From Ustulina deusta (lineage: Eukaryota > Ascomycota > Sordariomycetes > Xylariales > Xylariaceae): a stretch of 64,000 nt of DNA. A program made the position numbers and the translations under genes. Under the pieces are notes generated by a model. The model did not search any database. It was not told where the DNA came from and saw nothing but the letters and a program-made list of their open reading frames with translations. The stretch is from contig JAJNNX010000007.1 in assembly GCA_023159155.1 (NCBI GenBank), forward strand, positions 434,001-498,000, written 5' to 3'. Shown piece by piece: positions 1-12,337 of this stretch; position 1 is the first letter of the stretch, and each line of letters opens with the position of its first letter.

Positions 1-9
1 GCGGGCAAC

Positions 10-2082
10 ATGTTGTCGTCCGTACTCCTAGTGACCGGCGCATTTGTCGCATATTGGGCATTCAAGATTATTACTGGCCTCCGCCGCAATATCGCTCGTG
101 CGAAATCTACTGGGCTACCTTACTATGTTATTCGTAAGTGGCGACCATGTGTTGGCAGCTTTGCCCGAAACTCACCCGTGTCCAGCCGTGAATCCGATCA
201 ACAACATAGCCCAAATCTTCGGTTTTATTTGGGTCCCGTTATGGAAGCGACTCACTCCGAAGAAATACTGGGAAGATATAGCCGAGTGCGTTGATTCATT
301 TACCCCCGCAGCAAATACTGCGACGTAGACTAACAGGGGCCATGTGCAAGAGTCTGCGAACACAATTGGCAGTACCAGAAGCGGTTTGCGCCGTTCGCCA
401 AAATGGGCGAAAACATCCTCATCGCCACGCCATTCACCCTAACCATGCATACGGCCGATCCCCAGGTTATCCACGACGTCACATCGAGGCGTGAAGACTT
501 CCCCAAGCCCCTAGAGTATTACGGCATCCTTTCCATGTTTGGTCGCAACATCGTGACAACAGAGGGAGCTCTATGGCGCATGCACAGAAAGGTCACTTCT
601 CCATCGTTTAACGAAAAAAACTCGGCCTTGGTGTTCAGAGATGCCATCGATCAAGCACAAGGAATGACCGATCATTGGTTACGGACCCAGAAGGATGGTA
701 GCTTCAGGACCGTTGAGCATGATACAATGTCGCTGGCGCTTAACATCATTAGTTATGTTGGCTTCGGGCTGCGTCTCGTTTGGCCGGGTCAGTCCCTGCC
801 AGCTGATGCTAATTCGAAAATGGCCAGGTATGCGAGCTTCGAACCTCCAGAAGGACATACCTTGACCTTTAGCGACTCTATTGGCGGCCTTTTGAGACAG
901 TTACTGCCGCTGTTATTGACGCCTTCATTCATCTTGAGTATGAATATCAGTGGTTGGCGATGATCGGGCTGCAAAGCTAATTTGGTTTCAGACAACGTTC
1001 CGGTCGCTGTTTTCAAAGAGGCAAAGGAAGCCAGAGAGAATTACGACTTATACATGAAGGAATTCCTGCAGCAAAAAGTACAAGATGTTCGCCGAGGAGA
1101 CAGGGATATAGGCATGGATATCATGGGTTCACTGGTCGCAACCTCATACCAGGACAAGCAGGACGGAAATAAAGCAGGAATCCAGCTAGATGACTCGGAA
1201 ATCATTGGTAATGCGTTCATCATGTTTCTGGCGGGCCACGAGACCACGGCCAATGTGATGCATTTTACGATGCTAGAGCTTGCGAACAATCCGGCAGCGC
1301 AGCGGCGTCTGCAACAGGACATCGATACAATTCTGGGCCGTGACTCCGACCCGGCGACGTGGAACTACGAAGCGAATGTCGGTGCCATGCAGGCGTCAAT
1401 GATAGGCGCCGTTATGAATGAGACGTTGCGTGTCATGCCACCTGTCGTAGAAGTGCCCAAGAAGACGACGCCGACGAAAGAGCAGGCGATCACGGTTGAT
1501 GGTGTTAGGCACATACTGCCGCCTAATACCTACCTCGGCCTTTGCGTGATAGCCTCCCAACGGAACCCCCGTGCATGGCCCGCGCGGCCTAGCAAAATCA
1601 CCGGTGCGCCAGACGATCTCGACGACTGGGTGCCAGAGCGCTGGTTCCGGCCCAGCCTCGGCGAGGACGAGAAACAGAACTCAGATCTGCCCGAGACGGA
1701 AGACTTTGGCGGGTACGCGGGTCCAGACACGAGCGCATCGATGTTCCGACCGATGCGGGGCTCGTACATCCCATTCTCCGAAGGCCCACGGTCGTGTCTC
1801 GGCCGACGCCTCGCCATCGTCGAAGTCCTCGCGGCGCTCGCCTTCATCTTCCAGAAGTACAGCATCGAGAACGCGGTCGACGACTGGGCGTCTAACGACG
1901 AGGTCGCGCGCATGGACCAGGACCAGAAAGAGACGCTGTATAAGAAGGCCATCCAGAGGTCTAGGGATGTCATAGCTACGTCCGAAGCTCGCATTACGCT
2001 CAAGCTGCACAATGCACAACACGTTCCTCTGAGGCTTGTCAAAAGGGGCGAGGAGCGCTTCGTGAGCTGGTTCGACTCGTGA
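10..2082 (+). CDS. Cytochrome P450 monooxygenase, four exons
   Basis: Haem-thiolate monooxygenase, probably ER-anchored; substrate unknown. Proposed exons are 10-133, 186-285, 351-937 and 992-2082, giving about 633 residues. The frame breaks in the first kilobase are explained by three phase-matched introns: GTAAGT..CAG (52 bp), GTGCGT..AAG (65 bp) and GTATGA..CAG (54 bp, with GCTAAT branch). Splicing restores the family-like stretch LPYYVIPVNP after the N-terminal hydrophobic anchor (residues 3-22). Visible P450 marks are the I-helix AGHETT (351-356), the K-helix ETLR (414-417), a PERW motif, and the haem loop FSEGPRSCLG with the Cys ligand near residue 539. The protein is somewhat longer than the usual 500-560 residues. 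The start is 9 bp from the window edge, so the promoter and any cluster partners upstream are not visible. Family assignment within CYP is not attempted. Confidence 0.9.
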
Positions 2083-4481
2083 TGGGCGCAGGTGGCGGCT
2101 GAACCGGGTATGAGATATAGATGAGTTTGTGATTAGTTATGGGTGGTTTTCTTTATTTTTATTGTGTGTGTGCTGCACAAACATGAAGCTTACCTGTGTC
2201 ATCTCATGACCGAATGGTTGCTATATCGTACATAAGCGTATATACTAACATGGCATTGGTGTACTTCATGTGCTGGTTTTGATTCATTCTCCGTGTCCGA
2301 CCTACCAGGCGGGGCATAATAGTGAGTTACCTAGGTTCGATTCCTAACGGCGCTATATGGGTATTCGCTTTTGGCTCATCTGCCCGTTCGTTTGTGTGGG
2401 TTAGTGGACCTGAGCCTAATTGCTAAGAGACGGATAAAGCTTATACAATACTTGAGGAAAGCTGGATTGCTAAGGTGATATTATAGTTGTGGGTTCTACA
2501 CATGAGCCCCGAACCATATTGTCATTATGAACTAGGTATTGAGATTACCCATCGGACCTAAGTACTTATCCTAGTAGATTCGCTGGAATGGACTCACATT
2601 AACTTACATGTTGACCAAGCGAAGACTCCGGCCGCTTCTTCTTGAATACCGAATATTATATAGGTAAGAAATAACCTTAAACTATTTTGATGAATCTTGC
2701 GCCACGAAACACGTGAAACAATGATGCCATCATGGACAGGAGACGAGCCACATGTTCCCTCATTAAGTAAGTACCGTTATAGTAAATTACGATTACGTCA
2801 CCTATCGGGCAGGCGATCGGAACTCGGCACCTTGCTACTAAGCTAAGACAGACAAGAATGTTCCAAGATAGTCTGTGGGGCCGTGTGCGACATACTTTAT
2901 TTTATACTGTATCTCATCCGTTGTTAAGCTTGTTTACTCTGCAACACGGCATCATCATCATCTTGTACACACCTAGTATAGAGAAATACGGCAGGGAGCC
3001 ACCTAGGTAATTGATGTAGGTAGCCGGTCTCGGATTGTTGTTACATATGGACAAGAATACAGAATATAAGCTGGCTGGCTTTGCCTACTATTCAGATTGG
3101 TACATCGGTTAGAGTACCCCTATTCTTTTGATCAAGTACTATTCGTCTCTGGTTTTAATGTTGTTGTGTTTTCCTTCGCAAAAGATACCCCCGAGCATCA
3201 TCGATAAAGAGCTGGTACATCACCTTCTCCTGGACCTAGTTCCCCGTTCTGTTTGTCCCCTTAGTCGATATATTTAAGGCGTGGCGGAAGCTTTGTCGTC
3301 CCGTACCATAACAACGGGGAGCTGCCGCACAAGGCAAGAAAGGTATCTGGGTACTTTTGTGTGATCACTCCTTCATTCCATTGTCACTGTTGCGAGTCAA
3401 GCAAACGCTATTTCAGTCAACAATCTCATCTGCCTTGCAACAATAGCAACAGTCCAAGTGGGTAGGACGTGGTATTGCTCTGCCTACATCCTCGTTGTTC
3501 GTATGTATTTACTTGCATGTGGATATGTATGACCACTCGAGGCTGACCACTGAATACTTTGTTGGTAGTGAGGCGCACTGCTGATATCATCCTGCAGGAA
3601 TCACTGCTGTACGTGGCACATCGGATTGTTTCACCGGCACCGTGCAGCCGGAGTACGGCATATTAGGGATACCTACCGGGCCGCACACCTGCAGATTCTC
3701 CGGGCCGCCTGCCACCGGCCGCATTAGCGTAGCGGCGAAATACAGCATACACATACGGCCATACTATTTCCCCGGGACCCAGGATGCGTAAGTTTGCCTT
3801 CGCCTCGTTACCGTTCCTATCTCCAATTAAGTACTCGCCTCATCCCTGCTCCGTTCCCTGTTCACTACACTAAATCCAGTTCCATGGTCAATGCTATCCC
3901 TAAAGAGAGCTTCCATTACCCCCGTCCGGGCTGTGTTGGCTAGTCCCCGGGTAGGCGTGCTTTCATTCGCTTGGTCGTTTTCCCATCTGAAAGAGTTGGC
4001 CGGCCTAAGATCACGGTTGATCAAAGAGATCGAGTTGTGAGCTTGTCATCCTGATGTTGTGCCGGTGTTTATCCCAATTCATTGGCCCTCTCCTCCTCAT
4101 GCAAATGCACACTTGCAGCATCATACCGATTCCCCTGTCCACTTTATCAGAGTACGGATATAAGGGCGCCAAGATGACCCCTTGCCTGTCCAGACACATA
4201 CAGTGCATGTACCAACACTTCGGGATATGGTAATTGGGGCTGTCTAGCGCCTCGGATCCTTGTCACTTTGCAAGCTCCCAATCATCAGACCAATCACGAC
4301 CGTTCGGGGTCGTCCCCAGACGCCGTCTCGTCATCCGCCCATTTCCTTATCGCGCCCAATCCCCTTGCCTGGAGTGCCTATTTAGGACTGGTCTCTCCCC
4401 TCCTCTTCTCTTTCCCTATCTTGTTCTCACTTCAGAACACCAAAGACCTTGGCGTCGATATTGCCAACACACCATACTTCG
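2083..4481. other. Intergenic region, P450 to Ca2+ exchanger
   Basis: About 2.4 kb without a supportable complete gene. It contains one exon-like GC-rich segment near 3598-3787 (listed separately), an AT-rich TATATTTAA element near 3268, and a T-arm-like string near 2333 that does not fold into a tRNA. The last few hundred bases are pyrimidine-rich and presumably hold the promoter and 5' leader of the downstream exchanger gene. Confidence 0.6.
3598..3787 (+). other. Exon-like open segment, possible gene relic
   Basis: An open frame runs through a locally GC-rich patch. It is flanked by a good acceptor (CCTGCAG just before it, with GCTGAT about 16 bases upstream) and a consensus donor GTAAGT at 3788. 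The translation contains Cys, Gly and Pro (for example TSDCFTGTVQPEYG) and looks more protein-like than its surroundings. An upstream open segment ending at a GTATGT near 3500 joins in phase. However, there is no ATG between about 3160 and 3500, and no convincing continuation downstream. It may be an internal exon of an unrecognised gene, a decayed gene, or chance. No function is proposed. Confidence 0.25.
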
Positions 4482-7208
4482 ATGAAGGAAAACTCTTCTG
4501 ATCAGACGCCTTATACAGATCGCATACGCTCTTGGGCACGGACTCATGCGTATGGAGGCACGAAACGGTCCACTGCTTCCAGTAGCCACCCTACGCTTCC
4601 CCTGAGTAACCCATCTCGAAACCCGCCACAGCAGAGACAACCTTCAAACAATCAGCAGCATGGCCCTTCTATCGCCGCCAACGGCGACCAGGGCAGCCGC
4701 TCCACAGATGGCAGTACGAACGTCAGATCGGATAGCGATGCTGCCGATAAGTCAGCTACGTCGGCATCTAAAGCGGAAGAGTCGGGGACTGTCGTAAACC
4801 CTTTGGACTCGGAAGAAAAGAAACCCAATGTCGTGGCTCGATTGTTATTGACCACAAAAAAGATCCTCTTTCACAGTTGGATCAACGTTGGCTTAGTCTT
4901 CGTGCCTGTCGGTATCGTCGTCGCCAATATCCCGAACGCACCTCCGGGCGCTACCTTTGGAATCAATGCTGCGGCTATCATCCCCCTTGCCGCATTACTC
5001 AGCTATGCAACGGAGTCTGTAGCTCGTAGGATGGGTGATACCGTCGGCGCATTACTAAACGTGACCTTTGGTAACGCCGTAGAATTGATCATCTTGTAAG
5101 CTTCCTTGTCATGATTCTAGCTTTCCCCCAATGGATTGTCTCTTGTGCTAATCAGTCAACAGCATGTACGTCTGGAAATTTTGATAATTTTGGCCCGTGT
5201 TCTACGCATAGCATCCTCCCCTCCTGTTATCGATCACGTGCGTTGTATAAGTGATATGTCTTTATATGCTAACGTACTCTCTCACGCTATAGCATTGCGT
5301 TGGTCAAGGTCCGTCCCAATTTATCGCCAAGATATTCAGGAAAGACTAATTATATCTAGGGCGAAATTCGTGTCGTGCAAGCATCACTTTTGGGGTCTAT
5401 CCTCGCGAACCTACTACTCATTTTGGGTGGAGCATTCTTCCTGGGTGGTTTGCGTTTTCGCGAACAGGTTTGTTGCTTCTCTCTTCTATCAGTTGAGAGT
5501 ATATATAATTGACTTCTTTTAGGTGTATAATAGCACTGTGACGCAGATGAGTGCCTGCCTGCTTAGTTTAAGCGTCATCAGCCTTGTCCTACCGGTAGGT
5601 GTGGAGACAAATTGACACGATGGTTCGTCTTCTAACAATATTTGCAGACTGCATTTCATGCCTCTTTCAAAGACTCGTCATTGGCCGATCAACAATCTCT
5701 GAAGATTAGTCGCGGCACAAGTGTTGTATGCATTTTCTCGAACATCGTCATGTCACGACTACTAACATTTTGTTTAGATTCTACTGCTGATCTACGTGGT
5801 TTACCTCATGTTTCAGCTGAAGTCACATGCGTACATGTATGAATCTACGCCCCAGCACATCATTGATGAGGAATCGACTCCTGGTCCCGCAGCTGCTTGG
5901 TTGGACACTTCAAGTTCTGATTCCAGTTCTTCATCTGACTCGGACTCGGATTCGTCGGCTCACTCCAGGAATACCATGTCGCGGCGCGTCAAGCGAGCTA
6001 TTCGCCGTCGCCGTAGAAAATCTAGTGTTGCATCGATTGATACCGAGGGCGAAAGAGTCCGCACTCGAACTCCTTCATTCAACGTAAGCCCAATTCAGGA
6101 TGGATCCAAGCCTAGAGAGTCTTCGAACGGTCTCGGTGTCTTCCCTCGCATGAATTCAACGGGAAGCGAGGATGCCGTGGATGAAGAGACGCCAGGGAAA
6201 GCCTTCCGCAAACATCGTCACAAGCGTTCTAAGCACAAGCATCGGCGTCACCGGAAGACATCATCCCCATCGGAGACCGAAGGCGCGCCCTCACCTACCG
6301 AGGCGAATATTGTCGGCCTAATCCCTGGAACTGTACAAGGGGCCATATCGGATGGAGAACCCCGACGAGTCGATTTTGCGGATAACATCGGACCTCTGGA
6401 CGGCGCAGCTGAGTCTGCACCAGGCGGTGTCAAGCGGCCTTTCAATAATTTCCGAGGGTTATCGTTCCGACCGGTTGCCAAGAGCCTGGCCCCGCCTGTT
6501 TTTACCCAGCCGCCACAGGCTGGAGCAGTTGCTGCCCCTATTGTTCCCCTCGGTCCAGTTCCTCGCGTTAGGTACGGTATCCGCCGAACGAATTCACTTC
6601 CGGACAAGCTCAATCAGCAGTACTCTTCCCGCCCTCCGGGAGCCTTGTTTCCCGCCCAGATTCCACCCTCAACAGTCGCGAATGTTCCAGATGACACGGT
6701 CGAAGCCCATGAGAATGACCTTTCGCGGCCGGCAGCCATTATCCTGCTACTGATCACAACGGCTCTCGTCGCTACATGTGCCGAGTTTCTGGTCGACTCG
6801 ATTCAGGATGTAGTGGCAAGCAGCTCGCTCAAGGAGATCTTCATTGGTCTGATCATTCTTCCCATCGTGGGCAATGCAGCCGAACACGTGACAGCTGTGA
6901 CGGTGGCAATGAAGAATAAGATGGATCTTGCCATCGGTGTCGCCATCGGCAGCTCGATCCAGATTGCACTATTTATCACACCATTGGTGGTCATTATCGG
7001 ATGGATCATCAACCAGCCGATGTCACTCTACTTCACCCTTTTCGAGACTGTGTCGCTGTTTGTTTCGGCCTTCATCATCAACTTCCTGATCCTCGACGGC
7101 CGGAGCAACTACCTAGAAGGGGCGCTGCTCGTAGCTACCTATGTCATCATCGGCATCATCGCCTTCTTCTACCCAGAGGGCGCCGACGCGAACGAATGGA
7201 ATGCATGA
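4482..7208 (+). CDS. Vacuolar Ca2+/H+ exchanger (CAX/Vcx1 family)
   Basis: Proton-driven Ca2+ antiporter, expected in the vacuolar membrane, storing cytosolic Ca2+. Proposed exons are 4482-5095, 5293-5308, 5360-5467, 5523-5594, 5648-5725 and 5778-7208, giving about 772 residues. All junctions keep phase and rebuild conserved CAX text such as FIALVKGEIRVVQASLLGS. Both CAX signature repeats are present: GNAVELIIF near residues 198-206 and GNAAEHVTAV near 661-670, each on a membrane helix with the acidic residue used in ion exchange. The 16-bp exon and the 197-bp first intron are the least certain parts. Between the two halves lies a loop of roughly 300 residues, first Ser/Asp-rich, then a run of Arg/Lys/His, then Pro-rich. 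This makes the protein far longer than the ~410-residue yeast Vcx1. The ATG at 4482 was chosen as the first in-frame ATG. Confidence 0.93.
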
Positions 7209-8130
7209 GATACGTCCCGTTAACCTCGTTATGCCGTTATGGGTCAGCTTTCGGTTCCTCTTGATACTGACAGAGTAGGGGAGCTGAAGAGAAGGCGAAA
7301 GCGAAGCTATTGCTGGTAGGCTATTGGATCTCTTTGACTGGAAACGAGAGGGGGCGAACAACTCATGTGGGGGTTGGGACGGGGTTTACATTCAGTTGTT
7401 TAAGTATACGCAATGAGAGAGGTTGTGCAGGAGAAGGCCGAGGACCTGTTCAGGAGCACTCAGCCAACTTGAGTCCTGACACACATACACAGATTGTACA
7501 TGGAAACGTTTGTCACGGTTGTATGGAACAAATACACTCATTTGACTCGCGTATAGGACTTGATGCCAATCAATATCTCGTGAAATTTGGTATCCCATCT
7601 TAAACAGGGATAGGTACCTAATACAACAGATCAGACTCCGCTGCAAACCCCACCTCGCTTTCGGGTATAGCTTGGGCTTGCCCCGCAACTCTCTAGCCTT
7701 GGCAGTCCTAGTGCGCAGTAGCGTGATGAGGCTGAGCAGCTTCAAGGCTTACCTGCTTGGTACTAACGCAAACTTGCTTTACCTAGTGAATAAAGCAGCG
7801 GGGAATGACTGTATCCCACCATGCACGATCTTGGGCAATTACAGCCAGTCTGGGCGGTCTCTCATTCCAAATCTCACACTCACTGCCACACAGACGTCGT
7901 CAGCCAAACTCAACTCAAACGCGCGCCCTATCTACCTAGGACTAGGCAGTAAGTACTTGTCTCGGCCGTGCATAAACTCTAGTCTGTCGAGAGCCAGCCA
8001 TACCCTCTTTGCGACAACACCTCCCCTCCTGACCATCTGCGCCATCTTCGTTCTTCAAACCCACATCAGCACCCTTGACTAGATAAGAAGAGCCATCAGC
8101 CACCCACACAGTGATCAGAACAAGTCAATC
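7209..8130. other. Intergenic region, exchanger to SPRY gene
   Basis: About 0.9 kb. It holds the 3' flank of the exchanger and the presumed promoter/5' leader of the SPRY gene. A 136-codon open frame at 7672-8082 has no recognisable content and is treated as non-coding leader. No repeats of note. Confidence 0.6.
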
Positions 8131-9417
8131 ATGTGTTTCACCAGTGCAGATCGTTCCGACGACCCCCCTCCCCGTCCTGCACAGCTACCGCAGCACCAGC
8201 AACAATCCGCCAGCGTGCCAACACCCGCGAAAGCAAGCATGCCACACGATTTCGCTCCGCCGGCTGGGCCGCCACCCTCGCACCGCCGACCCAACCAGGA
8301 CGCCGACTTCGTGCCGCCCCCGGGACCGCCGCCTTCACAACGCGCTGCCGAGCAATACGCTCCCCCCTCTGGCCCGCCTCCCTCGCACGACTACGCACTG
8401 CCTCCGGGGCCGCCGCCGTCTAAAAACAACCCGTTCTACGAGGATGTCGCGCCGCCGTCCGGTCCGCCGCCTCCTCGTGCCTATGGAGGTCAGGGGTCTT
8501 CTGATTTCGCTCCTCCCCCGGGACCACCGCCGTCGCAGGACTACGCCGCCCCGCCCGGCCCTCCACCGTCTCAGAAGGACACCAAGAAGCACGACTGGGA
8601 AATCGCCGTCCCCGACACGTCGCTGCTCCCGCCGCCGCCCAGCTTCTTCAGCGGCTTCGACCGATCGCCCGCCAACAATGCCACCGAGGAGGAGGCCGAA
8701 GCCGGTGAGCAATGGTGCCGTCAATTCCCCTTGAGCAACCCGATCCCCGCCGCTCTGCCCGAGCTGAACGCCATGAACTCGGGCAACATCAACATGTTCG
8801 CACCGCCCTTCTACAGGGGGACCTTGGACCGGCAGAGCGTCGGCGTCTGGCGCGGCCAATCCCAATCCCAGGCCACCGACACCTGTCTGGCCACCTACCC
8901 GCCGCTGTACAGCGTGTCGGCGCACAGCCCCATCGCCACGGGCCGCCGCAAGACCATCTACTACGAAGTCCACATCCTGCAGGACTCGCGCCACGAGATC
9001 TCGCTCGCGCTCGGCTACTCGGCCCCGCCGTACCCCCCATTCCGTCTGCCGGGCTGGCACCGCGGCAGCCTGGGCGTGCACGGCGACGACGGCAACAAGT
9101 ACATCAACGACCGCTGGGGCGGCAAGTCCTTCACGCACCCCTTCCGCCGCGGCGAGACGCTGGGCCTGGGCATGGACCTCATCCCCGCCCCGGGCGGCGG
9201 CATCGCCGTCGAGATCTTCCTCACCCGCGACGGCGCCGAGGCCGGCCGCTGGGACCTCCACGAGGAGACGGACCTGCAGCAGGACCTCCCCGTCACCGGC
9301 CTCGAGGGCTTCCACGACCTGTGCGCCTCCGTCGGCGTCTTCGACAAGGTCGCCTTCGAGATCGTCTTCGTCCCGGAGAGGTGGCGGTGGCAGGGCTGGA
9401 GGGCGACGACGGGTTAG
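8131..9417 (+). CDS. Proline-rich SPRY-domain protein
   Basis: Single-exon gene, 428 residues. The first ~160 residues are a disordered proline-rich region with about seven copies of a (A/P)PP(S/G)GPPPS-type repeat, often preceded by an acidic or aromatic residue. The C-terminal half is a SPRY fold: a YYEVHIL strand, then SLALGY, PPFRLPGW, a short GDDGNKYIND stretch, and GLGMDL. SPRY domains bind partner proteins. The PPFRLPG motif is also typical of the SPRY of fungal Ear1/Ssh4-type trafficking adaptors, but no membrane segment is visible here, so that role is only a possibility. The 3' half uses codons ending almost only in C or G, which creates a long artefactual frame on the other strand. 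The ATG follows an ordinary leader; the stop is TAG. Confidence 0.85.
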   Translation: MCFTSADRSDDPPPRPAQLPQHQQQSASVPTPAKASMPHDFAPPAGPPPSHRRPNQDADFVPPPGPPPSQRAAEQYAPPSGPPPSHDYALPPGPPPSKNNPFYEDVAPPSGPPPPRAYGGQGSSDFAPPPGPPPSQDYAAPPGPPPSQKDTKKHDWEIAVPDTSLLPPPPSFFSGFDRSPANNATEEEAEAGEQWCRQFPLSNPIPAALPELNAMNSGNINMFAPPFYRGTLDRQSVGVWRGQSQSQATDTCLATYPPLYSVSAHSPIATGRRKTIYYEVHILQDSRHEISLALGYSAPPYPPFRLPGWHRGSLGVHGDDGNKYINDRWGGKSFTHPFRRGETLGLGMDLIPAPGGGIAVEIFLTRDGAEAGRWDLHEETDLQQDLPVTGLEGFHDLCASVGVFDKVAFEIVFVPERWRWQGWRATTG

Positions 9418-10152
9418 GGCACGGCACGTCACGTCACGCGGTCCCAGTCCCAGTCCTAGCAGTTGCGGAGAATTCGCGTGTATGAATAAGGAAGTTTACA
9501 GTTTCACTCGCCGGGGTTCGTGGGTGGGCCTTTTTTTTATTTAATTGCGCTTCTTGTCATCGTACAGAAATAAGCCTACAGAAATAAGCCTCAGGGTTCG
9601 AGATAGAAGGTTGTTTGTTTGTTTGTCTCCGAAGCGAAATTCAGAGATGTGCGCTTAGCGTTGTTAAGTAGTAATACAGATATCGCCCATGCGCTTGTTG
9701 GACTTGGACAACACTGTGAACTAACCGGTCATTGTATCGACTTCTGGCAGCAGATGCGAGGCTCGGATTGTGGACACTCGACGTAGTTGGACGGATTGGA
9801 GCTACTCTGGCTTTGACGGGTTATGATGGTATCTAGGAGTGCCTGTGTTTCGCGATCTGGTCGATGGGGGCCAGATGGGTGGTGTGCTTGCTTGTACCCG
9901 ACGCACTTTTGGGAGTTTATTGGGATGCTGGGGCTTGGTCGTGCAGGAGACGCATTGGAGGGGATGGTTCGGCGGGTATGGGCTGTCTGGGGGATGTGGC
10001 GATGGGATGCGTTATCTCGTGTATGTAGGTAGGTAGCTACGCTAGGCTCAGAGATAGATGGACGAGTTCGCTGCGTTAGCCGATCACGAAGACCCCTGGT
10101 TGAACCGCTGTTGGCCTCGAAAGTGCGTTTTCATTGCTGTGGTATCACTTCA

Positions 10153-10212
10153 TAGGTAAGTAGGTAGGTAGGTAGGTAGGTAGGTAGGGAGGGAGGGAGG
10201 GAGCGAGGGAGC
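10153..10212. repeat. Microsatellite (GTAG)n followed by (GGGA)n
   Basis: About eight GTAG units run directly into about five imperfect GGGA units. GTAG is the same tetranucleotide that recurs in shorter form throughout the intergenic DNA of this window. Confidence 0.9.
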
Positions 10213-10553
10213 TAGCTAATGCGTGATGATGAGATTCGAGGTGTTGTTGGAACGTTGCGATCTAACCTTGATTAAACCCCTTTTTCATCGTCTCGGCTGG
10301 CAGGGTTTGTTTGGGCATTTCGAAGTCGTCCTCATCTGATGGGCCCCGCGGTAGCTAGGAATCAATTACTCGGCCTGTGGCTCTGGATATCGATATACTC
10401 TTCGCGGGGAGACTCTGTCTCGGTACAGGTGTTTTTCTCGCCTATCTGCCTATTGTCTGTCTACCCGTCCGTATTAATTTTTTTTATGTTGGCTTCGTCA
10501 GTTCGCGAGTTTCGTTTCGAACCTCTGAACCCACCCCCCTCGGTCCCATTTCG

Positions 10554-10583
10554 CCCTGCCCTGCCCTGCCCTGCCCTGCCCTG
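10554..10583. repeat. Pentanucleotide repeat (CCCTG)6
   Basis: Six perfect head-to-tail CCCTG units in non-coding sequence. Confidence 0.92.
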
Positions 10584-12337
10584 TCCGTGGCCGAAGACCG
10601 TGCCGATGTGCTTTTCTCCTCTGCCGCCGGCCTGATCATATCGGGCCTGTCTGGGCATTTCCCGTCCCTGATATCCCGTATGCAGCCCATCTGACACGAA
10701 TACCATCGGAGCGCGGGCCGGTGAGTGTAGTCGCCAGGAAAGGCGCTTTAAGTCATTGTGGAAAATCTCATTTTGGTGGCTTTCTTGCGTGTTAAGGAAC
10801 TTGGGATGTGAATCTCCTTGAAGTAATGAAACTAAGAGGAAACCTTCTAAACTAAGTCATTGCGCTGTGTGTTGGATAATTGACTCGGGGAATCACAAGA
10901 TACGGTGCAAGAAACGACGCTGGACGTCTATGGTAACTAATGTCTCTTACGGTTGTTTTTCTTAGGAAGTGGTGGTGTGATAGTTGAGGGATCGACGGAC
11001 TGAGGCTCCGGGGGGTGGTTCGCAATAAGGATAGTTTTGATATACATTATCTCCTGCTGGGAAAACACTTTCAGCTGTGAGAAGAGCACTCATGCTCGAA
11101 TCTACATTGTTGGGGCTACGGCTCGGCTGTCCACATTCACACTCACACAGCCACTCGGCTAACTCTACAGTCCTATACCGGCGCGAAACCTACAGTCTTA
11201 CATCTGCATAATTCGTTGATCGTCGACTTTTCGCCTTGATGGCCTGGGAATCGTGGAGGCCGACTGCTAAGCGTTTTCTGAATGAAAACCAAACGTCGTA
11301 CGAGAGAGGTTAGTCAGCTAGCGATGTGATTCTGCAGCCCCGGTGGGAAAGTTGTGAATATTATGGATATTTTCTAACCAACTCGCGGGAACGGCACCAA
11401 AAAAAAAAAAGGTATGTTCTTCGGTTTCTCTTATGCAACGAGACATAGATAAACTCACTTGCACCCGTGTAGGCTCATAAGAATAAGACTGGCCATAATA
11501 TGGTCCTCGGAGAACATACTTCGTGAAAGCTTTTGTGCCGCCGTAGATGAAAGATCTATTAAACAAAAAAGAATCCAGTTGCTGACAACAACAATAGCCC
11601 AGTGCGGCTGAACTAAGTGAGGATCTCGATAGTAACTCACTCGCCTTCCCGATATGAGATGACCTTAACAGGCGCTACGATCCTAGGGTACTCGGGTCAG
11701 TACTAAGGGCCATGATTATTAGCTTAATAGGCTGTGTAGGGTGGATTTAGAAGTAAGGCTCAGAAGTGGATTGCAGGAGGTCTATGGCTATACTTGGGTA
11801 TCTTTGCAGAGAGAAAAGATAAATAGGTGCCTGTTGTGCAGTCTTTTAGCACTAGGGGTTCCTGTGCCAGAATCTGCAGGATAACCAACATATTCACTTG
11901 GATAGTAAGGTGGTACGCTAGTCCGCAACTGATGCGCAACGAATGCAAAGACCCCTGTTCTGACCTGTCTGTCTACACCTACTTTGGCATGTCATTATCC
12001 ACCTTGAACCCGAGACAGATCGCCAGGTAGATCGAGAGAGCTTTCACTTCGCTAGGTTCCTCTCGCATATAAGTGCTAACGATGATTGGGACAGTCCTAG
12101 GGTGCTGTCTTTTTATCACTCGCGAGCTCAAGAATAGGTCGCTTCGACCTGTCTAGGAGTCGGCGGAGGAGACGTGGGCTCTCTGCTTACCACCCCCGTC
12201 ACGGCTCTACCTCACAGATTTGGTTTCTCTTGGCTACTCGATCTGAGTCCCTCTCCTTCTGCCTATCTGTCTGCTTCCTAGCGGTCGGTTACTTAGTTGA
12301 ATAACTCCTCTTTCACAAGTCTGTTTTATTATAAATC

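Larger units (their letters stand above)
9418..12337. other. Intergenic region upstream of the NLR gene
   Basis: About 2.9 kb with no supportable gene. It contains (GTAG)n/(GGGA)n near 10153-10212, a 30-bp CCCTG repeat at 10554-10583, (GTTT)n near 9610, and an A-run near 11399. Short open frames here show no family resemblance. The last ~200 bases (pyrimidine-rich) probably hold the NLR promoter. Confidence 0.55.

Noticed and set aside
2290..2360. T-arm-like string (GGTTCGATTCC) suggesting a tRNA
   Set aside because: The T-stem has a mismatch, there is no A box or matching acceptor strand upstream, and no cloverleaf can be drawn.
7672..8082. 136-codon frame upstream of the SPRY gene
   Set aside because: It lies in the probable leader of that gene and shows no recognisable content.
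8335..9432. 365-codon open frame on the minus strand opposite the SPRY gene
   Set aside because: It is produced by the extreme GC3 of the sense gene; its translation is a low-complexity Ala/Gly/Arg/Val-rich string with no domain.
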